Shown here: one piece after another, positions 1-11,089 of the stretch
Layout: each line of letters begins with the position of its first letter
Numbering within the stretch: the first letter of the stretch is position 1
Assembly: GCA_013076295.1 (NCBI GenBank)
Contig: RQOL01000374.1
Location: 1-64,000, forward strand
From: Sanderia malayensis
Taxonomy: Eukaryota > Cnidaria > Scyphozoa > Semaeostomeae > Pelagiidae
Direction: 5' to 3'
DNA: 64,000 nt
Translations under genes and position numbers: made by a program
Notes under the pieces: generated by a model
What the model was told of the DNA's origin: nothing
Seen by the model: the letters and a program-made list of their open reading frames with translations, nothing else
Database searches by the model: none

Positions 1-3000
1 CTACGACTGAATAACAAAATGAGAACAATAATTTAAGCATTTAAGAAAGAAAAAGTGCAAAGAGCAAATATGAAAATAAAGGAGAATGCAAATTAATAAA
101 TTGGTGGCCATAATAGGTATATAAAACATTTCAAACCTATGACCATGCACATAATGCATCAAATAGTCACGCAAGACATCATGGCCAACAAGGAAACTGC
201 CCATGTTCAAAATTCCAGTTGAGCATCCATCAAAGAACTGTATCTTTCTGCAGTTAGTATTACTACATTTCCTGTATGGTACTAAATTGAACATATGCAA
301 ATAACATCAACATAAAATTCTAATTTGGTTATTTGAAGCTCCTGAAATAATCTTACTACTTACCAAGAACCATAAACAAATTTTTGATAGTAAAGAACTT
401 TTTCTCAACTTGCTCCCAGAGTAATAAATCCTCAATGTGGTTGTTGCAATGTGTGCAGTTCTCTCCATCGAAATCAGGCTTTAATCTCATGGAATTATCT
501 TCTGCAATTTCTGCTGCTGCTGACAAAAATCCATTGAAAATCGAACGCTGTGACTGAGTAACATTTGCTTCGATAGACTTTGTTGAAACTGCAACGCGGT
601 TGTATGGATTCGGAAAGGTCTCTTTCAATGTGTCATGAAGCTCAATCATTTTCCGCAAGAAATCAGGAATATCCAGCTCATCATTGTTCACAAAATCAGT
701 CAAAGATTTGACATGAAAACAAAAATGAGATGTCTCCTTGCACGATAAGCAAACAAACCCTCTTCTATCCACACCAACTACTCCAAACTCCTTGCCAGGT
801 GGCCTTATACATAATAGTGATTCACTTGAAAATTGCAAATCAATTATATCTGGCAATTCCTAAAAAGCAAACAAATTTACAAGCTGTTCCATGCATAAAA
901 AATTCATCAAACAAAAAAACAATATTTAATAGAAAAATGATAAAGCAACAAAATTTAAGATTGATTCTGTAAGAATGATATACTCTATTCCATCTAATTG
1001 TGAATTAAGCTTAAGAAGTTACTAACCTGAGAGTAAACATGCTCAAAATGAATTTCTGTAAAAGAAACGAAAATGAAAGATGAATCCATACATTTTTGAT
1101 GTTCTTTCTATTTAGCAACCTTGTCAATTAACAACAAAAAGTTAAATTTAAAGAAACAAGACTGCTTAGCTAGAAAATGCAAAAAATTCCAGCTGTTCCA
1201 GGTCATACCTTACAAAAGGCAATGTATTTATAATTGTAATTACCTGGATCAGGTTGCACCTCAGTTATTCCACATTGCTGTTCCCAAGATCTAGTAATGG
1301 TTTTGCATACATTAATATGGCGACATTCCGGATACTTTTCGTTTATATGGCCAAAGAACTCTAAAAAGACAAAGAATCCTGAAATTAATTTACCAGGTAA
1401 TAAATTGTTTACTTGCAGTGAAACATGTGAATATGTTCTTAAAATTCTAACCTTGATAGTCTTGCTCTATACTTGTGCTTAACCCAGTAATAAATTTACA
1501 AAATCCTTTGTTGCAATCACAGGAATACAACCAGCACAGAACATCAGCAAATTTAATGGCAGTACGCTTTAGTATACAAAACTTTCGTCTCTGTAAGAAT
1601 TAAGATGGTAATTCTTAAAAGTTGGAAAAATAGCAAACAAATGTTGATGTATGTTAGTTGCAGATATCATATGCAACTAATTATAGCCCTGTCAATAGAG
1701 CAAAGGCAATGAAATTGCCATTACCAGAAGCACATTCCGATCAAGGTCAAAATCTTGGATAAGAAAGATGGTCTTCTTAGCATCAAGCACAACTAATGAT
1801 CTTGCTGACAAAACTTGAAACATGTAGGAATCCACATATGTATTAGTCTTGAAAATAAAAACATAATCAATATTGATATTAATCACATATACTATCAATA
1901 GAGTAAGCCATTTCTGAAAGATTCATTATGAGCACAGTGTATAAGAACATTGTAGATACTACTGAATTTTCCTCCTGCTGTTCATTTGGATTATCAACTT
2001 CTGCTGCATCATCTTCTGTATCCATTGATTCCTCGAAATCTGTATCTAAAACTCATAATTTTTTACTTAGTTTACTTTTTTCTTATTAAACACCCATTCC
2101 AAGTCATTATTAACTCTCATTAAAATGGGCACCAAATAAACTGCATATGGGTCATACTTTCCAATTGCAAACTGATTTACCAAAAACAAAACATTTCACC
2201 ACAGTAATTCTAAACAAACATGTTTAAACATATAGCTGCCAGAATGTCATTAATAGAGGTATGTATATGTAGCAAATTACCACATTCATGTTGTTGACAA
2301 CTAGCAATGGGCAACTCCTCATGTAAATGCTGATCTTCATTTACTTGACTTTCTGCAATGACTCTCTTGAATGAAACAAATCTTTTAATAACAATGTTCT
2401 AATTTAAAATAGAGCCCAGACTGCAGAGTACGTCATTGGTGCCGGGTTTTTTAGATATGAATGTTTCTGCCCTGTCCCTGGATTCCTATTATACTCGTTG
2501 GAATACTGCATAAAACCTTATTAAGCCCTGGGCAGCTTATTTAATTGTTGAGGTTTCAAATAGAGAAGGAGGGGAGAGGGCTTAATAATTAGAAGTAGAG
2601 AAAAAAAGCTCAATACAATTTTTGAGTAAAATTCAGAACAATGTTTGTGCAAAATAACTGTCCAATAACTTGCTATAAAGTAAATGAGTGCACACGCAAA
2701 ATAACTTTCCACAACAAAAGGTCGACGGGGGCTTTTTTCAGGGACCAAACGAAACTGAGAGTGAAGGGCGGGAGGTAAACCGATCAATTTGTTTGCTCAG
2801 TGAACCTATACCTCCACAGATACTTTTTTTCTAGTATATCTTCTCGGTCGTCGCCTCTGTGACAGCATAGGTCCTGCAAAACTGCTATAATTGGGTAACA
2901 TATCCCTTGGTGACAGTATGGAGGAATGCGAGACGGAGACCTGCTCGGTAGAACCACTTTCAGGAGCCCCAGAACTAGAATCATAATTATAAGCACCAGC

Positions 3001-3084
3001 AGCAAGTGCGCTTGCACTGACATTCAACTCAGGTCTCCCAATGATTTTTCGAGCTCTATAGCTTGGTTCATCCCTATTCGCCAT
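1..3084 (-). CDS. HMGXB3-like SWIM/zinc protein gene, 3' end beyond window
   Basis: A multi-exon minus-strand gene is visible from its splice sites. Exon 1 starts at ATG 3084 and ends near 2810 (GAG|GTATAG). Further exons lie at 2281-2352, about 1967-2045 (acidic), about 1733-1810, about 1487-1600, about 1245-1365, about 1027-1062, about 368-863 (ends TTCTTG|GTAAGT) and about 135-275. The 368-863 exon has a SWIM-like CxC...CxH pattern (CLSCKETSHFCFH) and a later CTHCNNH pair. The last visible exon has CSNTNCRK followed by QFFDGCSTGILN. This order of cysteine-rich modules resembles HMGXB3-like proteins that are multicopy in cnidarians and may derive from transposase-associated SWIM fingers. 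No HMG box is visible. The family assignment is from memory of motif spacing; exon borders are read directly. The exact role is unknown. Confidence 0.5.
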
Positions 3085-3173
3085 CTAAAACTATTCAATA
3101 ACTTCGACTAAACTAAGATACAATGAATGATAACACGAACGATAAAAATACGTCAATAAAAGAGCCGTAGGCC

Positions 3174-3216
3174 GAACCCGAATGAGGCCAGGCAAAGCCT
3201 GGCCTCATTCGGGTTC
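3174..3216. repeat. Perfect 20-bp-arm palindrome, AAA loop
   Basis: The left arm 3174-3193 begins GAACCCGAATG and the right arm 3197-3216 is its exact reverse complement, separated by AAA. The stem is GC-rich compared with its surroundings. It sits 5' of the HMGXB3-like gene start (3084) and just before Helitron-like copy A. It could be a palindromic scar, a transcriptional hairpin or an element end; its function is unknown. Confidence 0.95.
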
Positions 3217-3279
3217 TTATTAATGAAAAATTTGTTGGTTGGGAAAAGGTCAGAATTTGACTCTTTTCATTCCTGGAAC

Positions 3280-5841
3280 GTGCAGTGGATGTCCATTTTC
3301 GAATTTGGGACGGGACAAACAGAATGAAATTATTTCGTGTTGTGGCTGCATTTTATTTTTGCTGCCGTTTTACTTGAGATTTCCAACTAAAAGCTTCTCG
3401 GGATTTAACTGGTAAGTTGCTAAGTTGTTTCTACTTGCCTCTACTAAACTCCTCTGCATACTTCTTATTTTTTTTCGATTTATTCTCATCCGGAGCTTAT
3501 AGAAGTTTCTACGCAATCTAAAATTCTAAATAATTCATTCCTTTAGAAATCTTTTCTATGCTAAATGCAACACTAAAACCATAAATGATCAAGTTCTGCT
3601 TTTCTAATAACAGATCTGGATGCAACAATCTAATAAACGAATTTCAGAAACAGCTATTCCGTGACTTTACTGAAACGAAGTCATTCAAAGCACGAATTCA
3701 CTTTTTGCAGATATGGATGTGAAACTCTGACTTGGCAGACTCGAAAACAGCTATTTTCATATTCCATTGAAGCGGGCCGTGCGGAGAAGCATGGAAATCC
3801 CCCGAAACGGTTTCTCCTTGCCATGCACAGAATTTATGTTCATGACTGACCATCCGAAGGCTAAACTTGCGGATTTCAATCACATCATTTTCGTTTTTGA
3901 TAACATAAACTTGTACTCAAGCTGGAAACAATTTCTTCAGCTTCACAAGGATTCTGAACTGGAAACGTGCCCACCATTCAGTTGCAATTCAAAACGCCAA
4001 AGTTGTGTATGCGACCTGTGAAATATGTGAGTGAATCAATTACAAACTTTCATGATCTGCTCTATTTAAAACCCTTTTATATATATCGTGAATTTTTCAC
4101 TGCTTGTTTAGATGCATCTAAATTTGGGACCCCTCTAAAATTTTCGCAATGCCCTTTTGTATTCCTTTCATAAAATTTGTGTAGTTCTAAATATGTTTTA
4201 CGAGTTTGATCTGTACTTTTAATATTGTATATTCTCAAATCGAAATTTCGAATTAAATGGATCCAATTATGTTTTTTGATATACAATTCGATCATAACGA
4301 TTCTCTCTGTTCGGTTGAAATCGAGACGTTTCTGGCATGCTGAGAAATGCATGAACATTTGCATCACGGCAAAAATGGACCTGGAACCTTGGAATGGAAC
4401 CAGACCCCGCGGCTTACATGGCGGAAAGAATGGAAATATGAGGATCACAATCATTTCAAATAAAATGATAGGAGAAAAAATGGACCCAGAACAACCTTCG
4501 AATGGAAGTTGGGATCGGGGATTCAATGGACCATGCTGTGGGGGAATGGATGCAACTTTGAAGGTTGAATGATTTCAAGTTAAATCATCAGAGAAAACAT
4601 GAACCTGGAACAACCTTGAAATGCAAACCGGAGCACGGGGATTCCATGGACCATGTAGTCGGGGAATGGTTGCAACTATGAGGACCTCAAGGATTTCAAT
4701 TTAAATCATCATCGACCTGGAGCAACCTTCACAATGCTGGCAACTATGAGGTTTTCAATGATTTCAATTTAAGTCATTATGGACCTGCAACAACCTTGGA
4801 ATGGAACTGGGGACTCGGGGATTTCATGCATCATATGGTTGGGGAATGGTTGCAACTATGACCACTTCAATTATTTCAAACAAAATTCTTTTTCTTTGCG
4901 TGTCCTACCACTGATCTTATCACAAATTAAGCAACTTTAATTAGAACGGATTGCTTAACGTGTCTGCCGGCCTTGATAATCTAATATTATTATTCTGCGG
5001 AGGTCACGTGATGAAACACTTGCTTGCCAAAAACAATAGACTTGACCCGAAAAAATAGGTTGAATGCAATCGGAAAGGCTTTTTTGTATGTGGGTATATG
5101 GCAATGAAATTCACACTGAGTGTTTAGATTATTAATTTAACCAGGGTAATGGATTTTGTTTTTCGATTTTCTCCCACATTATTGAATTATTCCGCTAATT
5201 ATTCTGCCAATTGTGCTACCACGAAAAAACTGCGGTTTACGCTGGCGAAACTTTCAAATTCGTGTCGCGAACTCCATTTGCGAACAAAGTATTCGCTGTT
5301 CATGTGACCCGTGTCGCCTTTTGCTGTAATTTGATTTGCTCCTTCACGACTTCACGTGAACAGTCACACGTTTTTTGTTATCATGCAAATTTGCCCTCGG
5401 GTTGAACAGCAGGTACTTTTGGAGAAGACGCGTGTTTTTGTTTTGTACACAAAGGAAAACTTGGGGCCTTGCAAAGTGTTTTACGACCTCAATTTCTTTG
5501 TAAAGACTTGCTAATTGTTTGAGAGACCTCTGGAAAATTACAGGAAGCAATTGAGAACACAGGTGATAGCTTTGTTTTGTTTTTTGAGTGAGATAGTTGT
5601 AGTTTAGGTAGCAGGCGACCGCCATTGTTGCTTCGGCATGCTTGCAACACTTAGGCCTAATGTAAACAAGCCCAAAGTTTTAATAAATCAATTATGATAA
5701 GGGGTTATCAGGCGAGCCAAACTGTTGCATAGGCAGAGGCATGCACGTCAGCAACTGCAGCACACAAAGTGCGCCAACCAGATTAAGCTTTTTTTTACTT
5801 GACGGGCGGGGCAAATGAGCGAAGCGAGTGATGACCCCTAT
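3280..5841 (+). mobile_element. Non-autonomous Helitron-like element, copy A (5' truncated)
   Basis: This segment is repeated in inverted orientation at 34259-38922 (copy B). Shared landmarks include the stretch around GGACGGGACAAAC (3310), the 115-120-bp degenerate repeats at 4370-4880, the TCACGTGAT motif (about 5005) and the end GATGACCCCTA (5831-5840). Copy A holds only one unit of the 114-bp repeat that is expanded to about twelve units in copy B. The 5' end that copy B shows is missing here, so A looks truncated near 3280. No coding capacity is seen; the ORFs in it are accidental. The Helitron assignment rests on the ends of copies B, C and D. Confidence 0.6.
4370..4880 (+). repeat. Degenerate 115-120-bp tandem array inside copy A
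   Basis: Four to five diverged units share the phrases TGGAACAACCTTG, GGGGATTCCATGGACCATG and GGGGAATGGTTGCAACTATG. The same array, reverse-complemented, is at 36560-37040 in copy B. One unit near 4700-4740 is internally shortened. Confidence 0.75.
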
Positions 5842-6315
5842 TAATAATTCTATAATGCAAATACCAAGGTTACAATATGAACTTACCTTGATTACAGAAC
5901 AAAGCAAATACATGATGAATGGTAAATACAAGATGTCATAGAATGGAAAGTATCATATACTATATGCAGTAGGACCATAGAGATAAGATATATAACCTCT
6001 CTCTACGAGTAGGACACAGGATGAAACAAAATAAGACTCACACAGTGGACAAACACGTTCTTATTATTCAGAAAAAAAGAGTGAGCGAGCAAAGCAAGCT
6101 GGAGAAGTTAAAGTCTCATTTTGAGAGATACACGAAAGCGAGGTTATAAATGTAAACAAAGATGGCAGATAAAAGTTATTTAGTTAACATGGTAATTAAA
6201 GAAAGAAGCAATGACACAAAAATCATCAAAAATAGTGACCACAAACAAATCGCATAGCACAGACATGTATGGAAATTGTAATAGACCACGCAGTGCCCGC
6301 CCAGGATGGAGGAGC
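5842..6315. other. No gene or element recognised
   Basis: AT-rich sequence between Helitron-like copy A and the GATA microsatellite. No splice-bounded reading frame or terminal repeat was seen. Confidence 0.5.
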
Positions 6316-6376
6316 GCAATCAATAGATAGATAGATAGATATATAGATAGATAGATATAGATGGATAGATAGACAG
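6316..6376. repeat. (GATA)n microsatellite
   Basis: Imperfect ATAG tetranucleotide run, interrupted by TATA and GG steps. Confidence 0.95.
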
Positions 6377-6845
6377 AAAAATAAGCCATAAGAGTGATCA
6401 AATATAGTACGGATGAATAAAGTGAAAACAGATCATTAATAAAATAATACAACAGAAAAAACCAGTCTTGTTATATCCATTATACTTCCAAATTTCTATT
6501 GGAATTCTATCAAGCTTTACTCATTACAGCAGATTTAAAAGCTTGTCTTCACCAACAAAATATATGCTGAATCGTTCTTATGGCCTTGCAACCCAAACGA
6601 TGTGCAGAAACAGAATTCTTTTTACTTTTCTTGAAGTCACCAAATGCACCCTGTTTTCCTGCAAAGAAGAACTATCATGTAATAAAGTTTAATTTTTTAT
6701 ACAAGTTCTATTGCTGTTATTGCAAGTAATGTATAACAACTTTACTGATATGAAAAACAGTTCATAAAAGACCCAGTAGAGAGTTAAAATGTTTTTCAGA
6801 ACTAGACAATTCCAGAAAGAGAAAATTCACAGGCATAGAAACTTC

Positions 6846-6985
6846 ACCACACTGTCCACACTGTTCACGTTCTCCACACTGTCCATGTTCTCCACACTGT
6901 CCACGTTCTCCACACTGTCCAGGTTCTCCACACTGTCCACATTATCCAAACTGTCAACATTCTCCACACTATTCACATAATCTCT
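6846..6985 (+). repeat. 18-bp minisatellite
   Basis: Units of the form TTCTCCACACTGTCCACG repeat about seven times with small changes. An apparent ORF (6789-6980, Ser/Thr/Phe/Leu-rich) is a by-product of the period being divisible by three. Confidence 0.9.
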
Positions 6986-7017
6986 CCATACTCCCCATCA
7001 TACCATGTATTTAAATA

Positions 7018-7501
7018 CAGTAAATCCCCGCATATAAGAACCTACAAAAATAAGAACCTACAGCCTGTTTTCTCTCAATTATGCACCTTGTAATTAAGAA
7101 CCTGTTTCAGTGTGATAAAATAATAGGTTCTTATGGCAAAGGTAAAAAACAGATTTTTCATAGTCCTTTTCCAGGTTTTCAATAAGGCAAGATCAGTAAA
7201 AAGGTAAAAAGTTTCAGTTGTGCATATGCAGTTGAGCACCTGCTGTAAATTAGAACCTCTACTCAAATCTCAGTTTCATGGCAAAATTTTGTGTTGATTC
7301 TAAGCTTCTGGCCATTCTGCTATGTTGCTATTGAAAAAATTGACAGGGTTGAATATATCTCTTTGGGATGACTCAAAAAATATCCCTCAAATAAGAACAT
7401 TTATACCCTGAAATTGCTCACAAATAGCAGTACCTTTCAAATAAGAACTTAAATCAGCCTGACCTTCAAAAAAGTAGGTTCTTATACGCGGGGATTTACT
7501 G
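7018..7501. mobile_element. Tc1/mariner-type MITE with TA target site
   Basis: The left end CAGTAAATCCCCGCATATAA (7018) is matched by the reverse complement at the right end (to 7501), about 28 bp of terminal inverted repeat with one mismatch. TA dinucleotides lie outside both ends (7016-7017 and 7502-7503), the target duplication of the IS630/Tc1/mariner group. The 484-bp element has no transposase. Related AAGAACCT motifs recur inside it. Confidence 0.88.
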
Positions 7502-9049
7502 TATGGGTATAGTCATACAGACTTCAAGTTTACTTCATTGCCGATATGCTATTTCCCACATTTCCTTATTGCCATGGAATAAGAACTTTATGGCCCTGCC
7601 CTAGCCCTGGGCCACACGAATACACACCAACCATGCGCAATTGAATTCCATGCTGTCCTTGTTTCTTCTTATTTTTCTCACCCCCTATAATTTCGCAGAT
7701 ATCCTTGCTTGCATGCTCATAAAACTCCTTATCAGCTGTCGAAAGACTTTTCTCAACTCCCCCAAAGATAACGATAGATAGCCACATCATAGGCCAAGCA
7801 AGAAGCATGCTGCATGCAAAAGCACTTTACGTAACATTCCGCCCAAGCCAAGCCCATTCTTCAGTATCAATAGGAGACTGATACAAAGTTTGTACAAACC
7901 TCGTATTGATTATTCCTTCCATGAACCTCAGTATCACTACGAGGTTCGTTGAACGAAAATGGGTGTGTTAAGGCGTGTATGTGTATAACGCTATCTGAAA
8001 TTTTCGTTCCTAAGCCATCGAGGGCCTGCCAAGAATTAAAAGACAAATTATTGAAACCAAGGCTCATAAATGACATAAAAAAGTTATCACCTTTGAAGCA
8101 AACAAGTGCCTTGGAATCATACCACAATATTGTCATTTAATTCGCTCCCAAACATACACATTTCTTTTACTTGCCAATGAAGGCCAGGTAGGCAAAAATA
8201 ACTCTGCTGCTGCATATGCAATGCATATTATCCATTGCCCATTTTTAATCAACCACAACCATGTCTTTAGATTGTTATTGGCATCTATGCACTTCAATGA
8301 AAACACTGGACGAAAGCAGGCAAAAACTAAAGAAGGAAAGGAAAAATGGACAGTAAATTACAGGAGATATGAAACAGAGGCTTTGCACAAGCAGTGAAGA
8401 GAAAGACAACATATGGTGGGTAGTGACAAGAAATGATTAAAAATTGCTTTTCCTCCCTAGTAATGAATTACATAACATCAAACAACGAATACTTGCCATA
8501 AATATATATTTGTAAGTTACGTATCCAAATTAATGGAGAAAGCAATGAAACAAGAATGGAACAGTGCACTCACATTCATGCAAGAGCCAATGCACAAGCT
8601 TTAAAAAGCGCAGCACCAAATTTCTTGCCAGCCACAAGGGAAAAATTAGACACAAATGTAGTGATTGAGAAACACAACAGCAGATTTTCAGAAACAGTCA
8701 CACATGTAGAGATTGAACCAGGAAAAAAGAAAAAGGCTCAGCAAGAATCAATTAGGGGCAAAGAAAGAAAAATCCAACTAAGTACCTCTTTGTTCAGTAA
8801 GTGATTTCGGGTTAGCAAAATCCAGTGTACTGTTCAGCAGGAAAGACGGACCTTATTCTTGTTACAACACATGCAGGCAAAACTTGGCACCAATGTCTTC
8901 CCAAGTAGTGCCAAATCCATCTGGAAAACTGTCTGTAGCTAATATATCTGTACAGTCTAGAGAGACAAAATGCATAAACTGTGCTTAATTTAAAAAATAG
9001 CTCAATTCTTGGAATAATAATTACAAACTATGTTGATTTCACAGTGATT
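7502..9049. other. No supported gene
   Basis: Small ORFs occur on both strands (for example 7867-8136 minus and 8556-8804 plus), but none shows a recognisable domain or clear flanking splice sites. Confidence 0.45.
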
Positions 9050-9581
9050 TATAACTGTGCATACTCGTGAGGAAGATGGTCATCAACATACTGCTCATCC
9101 TCGATATACTGGTAAATGGCACAGAGAATGACATCAGTATTTAGACAAACTTGTTGAAAGCCATCAACAGGCATTATACAGCTGCATCCTGCTTGCCCGG
9201 TTTTAGCTGCAACAAAATCCACCTCCAAACAGCAAATGCTTTCCCTCCCGGACGGCATGACTTGGCAATGGTTGCATTTGCACTTGGAAGACAAAAGGCC
9301 TTGTTTTTATTGCTTACCAAATTATCTTTAATTTGTGTATAATCTACGGAGAAATAATAAATATGACCTTACCGTCAGTATTTCCCATTTTGTTTTGGTT
9401 TATGTCTTCATCACCACTTACAACCCGTGCAGAACCTTCAGAATCTGAACTTGGTGATAACGGTGATGATGGCAGTGATGATGGCCTAGACACCCGTTGG
9501 CTTGGCTAAATCAAACTGAAATGGCTCCACTACACCTTCCTCAGTATCAGCAAAAGCATAATCAAAATTAATATGATCCAT
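9050..9581 (-). pseudogene. P2X7 C-terminal (ballast)-like zinc domain gene
   Basis: The 3' exon (about 9050-9287) reads CKCNHCQVMP, then ESICCLEV, then GCSCI and QQVCLNTDVI. This is the cysteine-rich pattern of the intracellular P2X7 C-terminal domain, which in many invertebrates occurs as a separate multicopy gene rather than on a channel. The 5' exon begins at ATG 9581-9579 (MDHINFDYAF), passes a Ser/Asp-rich stretch and ends KMGNTD at a GTAAGG donor near 9370. One frameshift near 9505 separates the start from the Ser-rich part, so the copy is probably damaged. No transmembrane segments are present. The domain assignment is fairly strong; the function of the stand-alone proteins is unknown to me. 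Confidence 0.7.
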
Positions 9582-9921
9582 AATTTCAAAATATTCAAAA
9601 ATTTATTTATACAGTAATTGCCGTACAATTTTGGCTAATGCAAACTCAACACACTCTCCACTCAGTAAAATGGTTGTACACCAGTTACGTCATAATCCTC
9701 CCACGAGCAAGCATGCCTTTGCCCGTCCTTTAAACATACAACAGGTATTTCATATACAGGAAAACAATGTTCCACAGCTGTGGAAAAGATGATGAGTCAC
9801 CAATAATGTTTGTCCTTTTTATCCCTGTGTTTAGCTTGCTGTGAAATTTGTCTGTTGCAGATAGCAACCTTTCTTGTTTTGGGAGAACATTGTGTGTGAT
9901 ATTGCATGAAAATTTAAAAAG

Positions 9922-10128
9922 ATGGACAAGGATAATTCTTCTTTGAGTGATGAAAGAGAGCCCAACAAGTCTGTGGAATATTCGGATACTTCAGATAATG
10001 ATGCAGTGAAAGAAAGTGCACCAAGGAAACAACAGGCACAAAGACGAGTGCCTAGACCAAAGCTCGTTGCAACAAAGAGGTCTAAGTTGCAAACCTATAA
10101 TTGCAAAATTAAACGTTTAGAGAACCAT
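9922..10128 (+). CDS. Charged first exon upstream of the kinase/helicase locus
   Basis: ATG 9922 opens a highly charged, Ser/Asp/Lys-rich segment that ends IKRLENH at a GTAAGT donor (10129). The end looks like the start of a coiled coil. It may be the 5' exon of the kinase/RecQ-like locus downstream, but a Helitron-like fragment (10271-10385) lies between them and any kinase N-lobe exon is not visible. The link is inferred from strand and proximity only. Confidence 0.4.
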
Positions 10129-10270
10129 GTAAGTAGCTCCGTTCTTTGAGCCTGTATATGTGCTGCTATTGGGTTACGATCATTTAGCAAATTATTGGTT
10201 GGGTAGGGCTGGGGGCAAGTCCCTCACCACACGGCATCTTCCCTGTCCTGTAAATTAGAGTATATGTACA

Positions 10271-10385
10271 CTAAGGGTCACCACTCGTTTTACTCGCTTC
10301 GCTCATTCGCCCCAGCCCATCAAGTAAAAAAAGCTTAATGTGTATGGTACACTTTGCACGCTGCATTCACTCCCGCTCATTCCCA
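10271..10385 (-). mobile_element. Helitron-like 3'-end fragment (copy E)
   Basis: The sequence CTCGCTTCGCTCATTCGCCC followed by a CCCATCAAGTAAAAAAAGC stretch matches the 3' end of copies A and B in reverse. The terminal tetranucleotide on the minus strand is TTAG followed by T. It stops at the CATA microsatellite. Confidence 0.65.
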
Positions 10386-10387
10386 TA

Positions 10388-10446
10388 GATATATACATAC
10401 ATACATAGTTACATACATGCATTGCTACATACATACATACATACAT
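10388..10446. repeat. (CATA)n microsatellite
   Basis: Imperfect ACATACAT run with GTTA interruptions. Confidence 0.9.
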
Positions 10447-10504
10447 CTGTACAGAATCTGTACAGACTTGCGTCACAAGAGCGCAAACCACTGTGTCATT
10501 TCAA

Positions 10505-11067
10505 AGTAGTGACAATGTCAAAACAGACCAATGGTGCTGGAACGCTACTGTTTACTGCTCCAGAACTGTTTACATGCAGGACAAGACCAACAAAACAGAG
10601 TGATATATACAGGTATTTATGCTTTGTTCGTGTATTATGCATTGGAAATACAAAATTTTATCTAGAGTTGCAGTTTCGCGTGGGTGACACTTTGGTTTAC
10701 AGTATTGTTGTAGCTACAGTACAATATATTAGGATCATTTTGTCTGAAACATGATTTTTCTTGTGTGTAGCTTCGCCATGTATCTCTTGGAGATACTCAT
10801 ACCAACACGGAGAGATCTTTGGGCAGACGATTGCCGCTATGCTGATATGATACCAACAATATTGGAGAAGAAGCTACAGCCTTCTGTGCCAGACGCAATA
10901 GATTCACCTTTTCGGGAGAACGTGCAATTGCTAGAAAAGCTAATTCAAATAAGTTGGCATGGCAAAACCCTCCAATCGCCCATCAGCAGAAGAACTGTTG
11001 CGGATAATCAACGACCAGGCTTCCGCCAACCAGGAAGTACAAAGCTGGCTTCATAAATGGCAGAATG
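10505..11067 (+). pseudogene. Protein kinase C-lobe fragment
   Basis: Two exons are joined by clear splice sites (GATATATACAG|GT at 10612; TGTGTAG|CTTC at 10771). Across the junction the protein reads GTLLFTAPELF, then TKQSDIYSFAMYLLEIL. These are kinase subdomain VIII (APE) and IX (SDxYSF). The C-lobe continues to WHGK and, after a one-base shift in an AAAA run near 10962, PSNRPSAEELLRII, which is subdomain XI (RPSxEELL). The N-lobe, HRD and DFG motifs are not visible upstream. A TAA at 11066-11068 follows. Same-strand proximity to the RecQ-like helicase suggests one gene, but the joining reading frame is broken. Confidence 0.72.
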
Positions 11068-11089
11068 CATAAGGTGTCACTATCGAGAT

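Noticed and set aside
6789..6980. Ser/Thr/Leu/Phe-repeat protein
   Set aside because: It is a minisatellite translation with no upstream or downstream exon.
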